Shown: positions 58,284 through 64,000 of the stretch, one piece after another
How the letters are laid out: each line of letters opens with the position of its first letter
Numbering within the stretch: the first letter of the stretch is position 1
NCBI GenBank assembly: GCA_020137815.1
Contig: CM035352.1
Location: 9,044,416 to 9,108,415 of the forward strand
Direction of reading: 5' to 3'
Source: Hormiphora californensis
Lineage: Eukaryota; Ctenophora; Tentaculata; Cydippida; Pleurobrachiidae
DNA: 64,000 nt
Notes under the pieces: generated by a model
Database searches by the model: none
Seen by the model: only the letters and a program-made list of their open reading frames with translations
What the model was told of the DNA's origin: nothing
Position numbers and translations under genes: made by a program

Positions 58284-59116
58284 CAGTCGGACCCCGATTT
58301 AGGGACACCCTCGGGGAAAGGGTCTTGTCCACTAACCGGGGTGTCCACTAAATCGGGGTGAGCCATATTTGACCCAAAAACCTATTTTATTGCCCAAAAT
58401 GCTATATTATTAAACTAAAGACACCTCAACTGTTATATGCAATATTCGTATTGATGACATGAATTTCTGATTAGAAAAAGAAATATAAAAGAATTCTTTT
58501 TCAAAAAAATGTGGAAAATTTTCTAAGTTATACCAGCCCGTCCGTTTTGTATTTCGAATCGTTGCAACTTACTGGATATCCTGTCTAATTGCGGTTCAAA
58601 ACGAACCGATACGTGATACCATACCGAATCGGGGCACCCTAAGCGGGTGAGGAAGTATAAACATTTCAAAATAACTTTTTCTCTCAAAATTTATGGGGAG
58701 CACCGATCAAAGCATTGACAATCGTACTGTAAATTTTGCAAAAAAGTTATAAAATTTTTTAAGGGATACCAGCCACGTCCGAATCGTGTTTCGAATCGGT
58801 GCATCTTATTGCATGTCCTGCTGCTAATTAGACGGAACGAATCGAAAGTGATCCCCATCGAATCGAAATTTTGACGCTTGGACCTTGGTGAACTTGTGAT
58901 TCGATGGGCACCATGGGGATCACGTATCGGTTCGTTCCGAACCGTCTAATTAGCAGAAGGACATGCGATAAGATGCACCGATTCGAAACACGATTCGGAC
59001 ATGGCTGGAATCTTTTTGAAAAATTTCACAAAAAATTTCCCAAAAAAATTCAAAATTTTTGGGGGGAAAAAATCCTGTCCCTAAATCGGGTTGTCCCTAA
59101 ATCGGGGGTCCGACTG
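58284..59116. mobile_element. pogo/Tigger-like non-autonomous element, 833 bp
   Basis: Ends CAGTCGGACCCCGATTTAGG / CCTAAATCGGGGGTCCGACTG with TA target duplication (58282-58283 and 59117-59118), as in Tc1/mariner-pogo elements. Internal second-level inverted repeats include ACGAACCGATACGTGATACC against GGGATCACGTATCGGTTCGT. No transposase. Confidence 0.88.
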
Positions 59117-59355
59117 TAATAGAGAATAGTTCTCTGAGCATTTTGCCCTTTTCCCGCTTAAATTATACTCTCCATCACGGAGATATTTTGTCACAACGGT
59201 AGAATTTCTTTTTCTGTATTCTAGGCACACATGACAGGGTGCACTGCACCCTGTCACAGTGCGCACACATGCATAGACACTAGACAGGGATTGGTAAACT
59301 GATCATTCTCATTTAAGTGGCAAAATTCAAAATGCTAAGAGAGCTATTCTCTACT

Positions 59356-60124
59356 AACGGGTGACAACTAAAATCTGGACTTTTCTGTGAGCTCTAGCGC
59401 CGGCCCCGCTTGAGATAAAGCTTCAGGCCTGAGCAAGAACGATTTTTCAGACATTTTGAATCAGAATAACACAACGGGAAAAACTAAAAAGTTCATTTTC
59501 ATTGCGATATCTCATCATTTCCTCTTGACCCACCAAAGCATGTGTACTTGAAATTTACACACTTTTCTAGCACCTCTAGCGCCTGTTCTTTTTGAGATAC
59601 AGCTTCGAGGCAGCGATAGAATGATTTTCAGACGATTTTGAACGAAATTAATTTTGTTTCACACTCCGATAATCTCAATTCAATCACAGAATCATCTGTA
59701 ACAACACTTCAAAGTGTAGTTTACAGGTAATTTGAGAAATCGCCATTTTGACGATCTCTCGAAACATTTATGACGTGGAAAACCAACTTCCTGATAACTA
59801 AATGTTGAAACTTGGCAGTTTATGTTGGTTATCATTATGGCATGAACAACCATTATTTCAAATTTGAGATTTACACTCATCGGGAAGGTCGTTTCTGATC
59901 AAACCAGAATCTCAAATCTCCGTAAACATGCTTTGGTGGGTCAAGAGGAATGATGCGATATCGAAATGAAAAATGAAAACTTTTTAGTATAAATTTTCCG
60001 TTGTGTTATTCTGATTCAAATTGTCTGAAAAATCGTTCTAGCTCAGGCCTGAAGCTGTAAATCTCAAGCGGGGCGGCGCTAGAGCTCACAGAAAATTGTC
60101 CAGATTTTTTAGTTGTCACCCGTT
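59356..60124. mobile_element. long-TIR non-autonomous element, about 770 bp
   Basis: Left AACGGGTGACAACTAAAATC, right GATTTTTTAGTTGTCACCCGTT. The arms stay alignable for about 250 bp (AGCTCTAGCGCC, CAGGCCTGAGC, CATGCTTTGGTGGGTCAAGAGGAA). No ORF; no clear target duplication. Confidence 0.82.
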
Positions 60125-60517
60125 TCTTCAACATCGTGTCTAACTTCTGCTGTCGGTCCACTCTCACTTGTACTGTTTGCTATTATTATATTGAAGAAGA
60201 TAAACTAGACACAACCATAATATAATAATGTATCTAGTTATTTGAACATTATATTCTCAAAACAAAAGAGCAAATAGCAAAACTATGAAAAGTGCGGAAG
60301 GTCCCATACGCATCATGTCGGACAATCATAACAGAAAAATTCATGACGGATAGAAAAGAAAAAGAGAGACCGTAAATAAGTCAAACAATTGAAGATGTTC
60401 GGAAATGTACATCATGAAATAATTGCTTTGCTGCATGGATAGGACGAAAAGACGTGAAGACTGTACCAAAAACAATGAAAGTAGGAGAGAAGAGAACATT
60501 GGTGAGCGATGGAGACG

Positions 60518-60587
60518 AGTGAGAGAGAGTGAGAGGAGAGAGAGAGAGGGAGGAGAGCAGGAGAAGACGTGAGAGAGGAGAAGAGAG

Positions 60588-60632
<45 letters not shown>

Positions 60633-60768
60633 GAGAGAGAGAGAGGAGAGAGGAAGGAGAGAGGATAGAGAGAGAAGGGAGATGAGAGATGGAGGGGAGG
60701 AGAGAGTTCGACGAGAGAGAGAGCGGAGGAGAGAGGAGGACGAGCGATTGAGGAGAAGATAGAGAGAG

Positions 60769-60849
<81 letters not shown>

Positions 60850-60885
60850 GAGAGAGAGGGAGACAGGGAGACAGGGAGGATAGAG
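60518..60885 (+). repeat. GA-rich microsatellite cluster
   Basis: (GA)n interrupted by GGAG, CGAG and ATGGA, then a pure block at 60775-60838. The ORF across it is Arg/Glu low complexity. Confidence 0.95.
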
Positions 60886-61134
60886 AGGGATAGAACGAAC
60901 AGGAATAAGTTACCCTCGAAAAATATTGAGATACCGAGGGATATCTAATGAGAGTTCGTGATGATACCCGGCAGGAGCAAAAGGTGTAAGTGGGTCACCT
61001 TTCCCGCCAACTAATTTCAATTAGTTTTTGGCTTATGTATTGTATAGTAAATTCAAGATATCGATCAAGATAACGTAATTCTGAAAAAAGAGATCTGAGC
61101 AAGAATTAAATAGGGAAGAAAATCGAAAAATACT

Positions 61135-61208
61135 GGGTTTGACCGGGAATTGAACCAGGGACCTCCAGAGGGACATACTCGGAGCTATACCACTAAGCTG
61201 CCAAACCC
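61135..61208 (-). tRNA. tRNA-like sequence (gene, pseudogene or SINE head)
   Basis: The - strand 5' GGGTTTG pairs with 3' CAAACCC (7-bp acceptor stem, 74 nt between ends inclusive). It contains GGCAGCTTAGTGG (A-box-like, with a D-arm pairing AGCT/AGCT) and GGTTCAATTCC (B box) in a T arm with one mismatch. The anticodon arm is imperfect (CCGAG against CTCTGG). The anticodon cannot be fixed with confidence (TGT if the loop is TATGTCC). It lies in the downstream intron or flank of the LamG gene. Confidence 0.5.
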
Positions 61209-61256
61209 CATGGGGTTAAAAAATTTGTGCTAGCCCCTGAATGTTCATTAACTTAC

Positions 61257-62267
61257 CTGTAAATCCAGCTGGTTGATAGTAAATGTAATTCTCAGTTAAA
61301 GGAACACTTGGAAAGGAAAGTATCGTCTCATCACTACACAGGTTCACTGTGATGTCTCCAGTGATGGCAGCAGATAGTATAATATCCCTCCAAGTGTCTT
61401 TCACTTTTCGCTGAAAGTATCAATTATTATTTAAACTTAGATTGTTTTTTCTAAATATAACTTTTGAAAAGGAGTACACACATGCAATGTACTTACCGTG
61501 GTATTAAGGGATAGTTGTACTATCTGATTATTGGTTAAGGCACCATTAAACCAGTTGAAGTTAGCAATGCTGCCTGCAAATGACTGGGATGTTTCGAACG
61601 AAGGACTCCCTATTCCACCGTCATGCTCCTGATTGATTAGTAATTAATAATTAGTAATTAGTAACTAGTAATTGGTAATTAGTAATTAGTTATTAGTAGT
61701 TAGTGATTAGTAGTTAGTAGTTAGTAATTAGCTGCTACAACACGGACACCTTTGAACCCGATTGACAGACACGACAGTGAAGTAAGAGATGGGATATCGT
61801 AAAATGCTTCGGGTCACAATGTGATCCGATCACATGTACGGGGGGGGGGGGGGGTTTGATAGCACTATGACTCAAACTACCGAGTATTACATTCAAGTTC
61901 AATACCTGTGCAAATACGACCCATAAGTTGGATAGATCAAGTGATGATTTAGTAGTTGAAGATGGTGTACCACAATCCCCATTAACACATAGAGTGATTC
62001 CACTAGAGGTTAGGTCGAGTATACTGCACAAGTGGTACCAAGTACCCGGGGAGAGAGGTTCCTGTGGAGATTAACGATAACCAAATAGCAAGACAACAAC
62101 AAGATCGAGAGAGCCATGATTAATATCACTACTACATTAGTAATATCACTGCTATACTGTTACCTCATAGTACTCTGTGTTACCGATCCATCCCATCCAC
62201 AGACCAAATCTTCCTGAATTATCAATGGAGAAGCACAAAGTGTCAGCGTACGTAGCAAAGATGTAAT
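61257..62267 (-). CDS. LamG / concanavalin-like domain protein, internal exons
   Basis: Four exons on the - strand, in order 62164-62267, 61906-62061, 61497-61628, 61257-61410, with matching phases. The product reads DYIFATYADTLCFSIDNSGR, then LGLWMGW-like FGLWMGWIGNTEYYEEPLSP, GTWYHLCSILDLTSSGITLC, VNGDCGTPSSTTKSSLDLSN, then SFAGSIANFNWFNGALTNNQ. The GTWYHLCS...(I)TLCVNGD...F.G.I..FNWFN.AL...QI order is the LamG/pentraxin jelly-roll. The last exon (RDIILSAAITGDITVNLCSD) starts another extracellular-like segment. Probably part of a secreted or cell-surface receptor. Both ends are outside what I can join, so no name is given. Confidence 0.75.
61629..61732. repeat. AT-rich TTAGTAA minisatellite in intron
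   Basis: Tandem TAATTAGTAATTAGTAACTA-type 7-bp units between exons 61497-61628 and 61906-62061. Confidence 0.9.
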
Positions 62268-62983
62268 CTGAAATGGTGTGAAGAACATGGTGCATGGTCC
62301 TAACTTCTCTATTCTACCGCGTGGCCCAAATTAAAGGGAGGGTACGTTGGCCTTCTTTTCACCTAGAAGTTTAATTTCAATCACTCTGATATTTTGACAC
62401 AATGTCTGCATGGTTACTCATTCGAGGAATCGGAGGGTGAGATTCCTTCCTACGCCTGATGGAGTGCGGGCCGGGGCTAACGTCTAGCACAACCCTACTA
62501 AAAGGGATGTAGCTAGCGATAGTGTCTAAAGACTCCATCTCTGGAGAGCATACCCAGGGGACAAACCACACACCCCCTGTAATGGGTCTCTCCATCTAAC
62601 ATGGACTAACCCAACCCCTTAATCAAGATTAAAAAATTCCAAACTACTAATAAATTCACTCCAGGTACAATGGTAGAAAACCAGCAGAGACCGGAGTTAA
62701 ACACTTCATTATATTATTACCCAGGGGCTCTTTTACGTTCCCCTGTAACTACCAGAGCCAAGTTTTGGGACGGGGCAACTACAGGGATGCCCAAATCAAA
62801 TGGGCTACCCTTGCTCCCGACCTTACATAACCTAACTAAAGAACCAATATATAGGCCAATAGGGTGTGTAATTCGCCGACCCCCAGGCCACGGGGCCTTA
62901 ATTCCGTGGTCACGAGGCGTCTCTTCTTTCCCTTTTAAAACAACGGGGCATATCATTACTGACCCGCCATAATCCCATGCTAT
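62268..62983. other. 5' region of the terminal LINE, uncertain
   Basis: A 100-codon + strand frame (62670-62972, MVENQQRPELNTSLYYYPGA) stops 11 bp before the next ORF and may be an ORF1 remnant; no CCHC or coiled coil is visible. The boundary between LamG-gene intron and LINE is not defined, perhaps near 62340-62400. Confidence 0.35.
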
Positions 62984-64000
62984 ATGGAGAATTATATTAC
63001 CTTCACAAACCATCTAAGTGAGGACTCTCACTACCCTTATCTCCCCCAAATAGCTAGAGGACTCTCAGCAACTCCGCACAGGGCCCCCATCCCAGGAGGG
63101 CCCTTCAGGGAGCACCCTCTATCCGGGGAGCACCCTCCATTACATGAGGGCACCAGCCCCTGTAAAACGGGACTATCGCCCGTAAGAGAAGCTGACCTTC
63201 TAAATGATGGAGATTCGGGCAGTGTAGCGACAGGGAAAGGGCAGAAGAGTCAAATCGCAGCCCCGAATAGTGCAGGTGGAATCCAAATGACCCTCCGAAA
63301 GGAAGGGACAGGGAGGTCCAACACTGCCCGCGGAGCCCAAGACAATCTGCCGCCCCCACCCCAGAAGGAGGGGCAGCAGAGTCTAGGGCCGCCTCCAGGA
63401 CCCTCAGCAGCCAAGAAAATAATTAAAAACATCAGAGTAACACAAATTAACCTCCATAAAAGTCATGAAGCATGGGATGACATAATCACCTGTAACCAAA
63501 CACGATCACAAATTATCCTAGCCCAAGAACCACCTATTATAGGGAAAACATCTAAAGTTAGAGCCAGCGGAGGATTCTCTGCCCTATATGACAAAAGGGC
63601 TCAGAGACCACGTGCGAGCATCTTAATCAATAGTAACCTAGGGAGGAACGTATTTCTCCTTGACAAATTCACTGACAGGGACACAGTCACTATCCTTGTC
63701 AAACTGGGCACCAAATCAGTCATTTTATGCTCAATGTACATGGACAGAGAGCTAGAATGCCCTCCTAAATTACTAGGAGAGTTGGCAGCCCACGCAAAAA
63801 GAAATAACCTGAAACTAGTAATTGGATCTGATACCAACGCCCACAACACTAGTTGGGGGGCACTGGTTGAAGATCCTATTGGGAAGAAAAGGGGAGATGC
63901 ACTATTAGATGCCATTGTAGATCTTGATCTGCATGTATCGAACGTGAATTGCCCCCACACTTTCGACAATGGAACAAGAAAAAATGTGCTAGATCTTACC
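62984..64000 (+). CDS. LINE ORF2 start: AP endonuclease, cut by window end
   Basis: Open from 62963 to the window end without a stop; the first ATG at 62984 gives MENYITFTNHLSEDSHYPYL. After about 150 residues of Pro/Gly/Ser-rich leader the endonuclease starts: IRVTQINLHKSHEAWDDI (N), IILAQEPPI (E), LVIGSDTNAHNTSWG (D, N, with H as in I/R1-type enzymes), and VNCPHTFDNGTRKNVLDLT. The SDH motif, RT and RNase H lie beyond the window. The wording and A-rich codon use are like the RT-RNase H fragment at 25397, which lacks its endonuclease; both may be one family. Confidence 0.85.
   Translation, partial: MENYITFTNHLSEDSHYPYLPQIARGLSATPHRAPIPGGPFREHPLSGEHPPLHEGTSPCKTGLSPVREADLLNDGDSGSVATGKGQKSQIAAPNSAGGIQMTLRKEGTGRSNTARGAQDNLPPPPQKEGQQSLGPPPGPSAAKKIIKNIRVTQINLHKSHEAWDDIITCNQTRSQIILAQEPPIIGKTSKVRASGGFSALYDKRAQRPRASILINSNLGRNVFLLDKFTDRDTVTILVKLGTKSVILCSMYMDRELECPPKLLGELAAHAKRNNLKLVIGSDTNAHNTSWGALVEDPIGKKRGDALLDAIVDLDLHVSNVNCPHTFDNGTRKNVLDLT

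Overview
This is eukaryotic nuclear DNA from a metazoan, most likely an invertebrate. The evidence is spliced genes with GT-AG introns, clear orthologues of conserved animal proteins (PCID2, WDR83OS/Asterix, PDCL, LAS1L, CHORDC1, ERGIC2), CR1/L2-like and RNase H-bearing LINEs, an LTR retrotransposon, hAT, MULE-like and pogo-like non-autonomous DNA elements, and many GA/CT microsatellites. I cannot name the species.

Layout. (1) 1-28007 is gene-rich and all on the + strand: PCID2 (3' part), an unidentified coiled-coil protein, a five-block repeat array (3876-7335), WDR83OS, PDCL, an 11-finger JAZ/U1-type zinc-finger gene, LAS1L and CHORDC1. CHORDC1 carries a 3.1-kb foldback element between exons 1 and 2 and a 5'-truncated LINE with a 12-bp target duplication in its last intron. 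(2) 28486-37333 holds two LINEs in opposite orientation. The + strand copy is broken by two nested DNA elements, one of which contains a third. The - strand copy has intact ORF1 and ORF2. (3) 39248-39900 are the last exons of an unidentified gene, and 40332-41614 (-) is the C-terminal part of ERGIC2. (4) 41929-51008 is a 9.1-kb LTR element on the - strand with no recognisable gag or pol, inserted in a decayed LINE ORF1. (5) 51009-55120 contains two almost equal hAT-type elements, one carrying a MULE-type MITE whose empty site is preserved in the other, then LINE fragments and a 170-bp tandem repeat. (6) 55870-60192 has inverted-repeat elements around a C2H2 zinc-finger gene. (7) 61257-62267 (-) is a LamG/concanavalin-like domain gene, with a tRNA-like sequence beside it. 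The window ends inside the endonuclease ORF of another LINE.

Two patterns deserve most attention. First, the + strand genes follow each other at 161-580 bp where no array intervenes, and every one of the six visible start codons lies 2-12 nt after an AG, mostly behind a pyrimidine-rich stretch, as expected for spliced-leader trans-splicing or very short 5' UTR introns. Second, short stretches spanning splice sites, start codons or a stop codon are tandemly duplicated beside the functional copy in at least nine places in these genes. One of them adds a second in-frame 5' splice site.

The conserved genes have unrelated cellular jobs: mRNA export, ER membrane-protein insertion, G-beta-gamma folding, rRNA processing, HSP90 co-chaperone activity and ER-Golgi cargo transport. 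Their adjacency reads as housekeeping genes packed together, not as one pathway. All exon boundaries were read by eye from splice consensus and reading-frame continuity.
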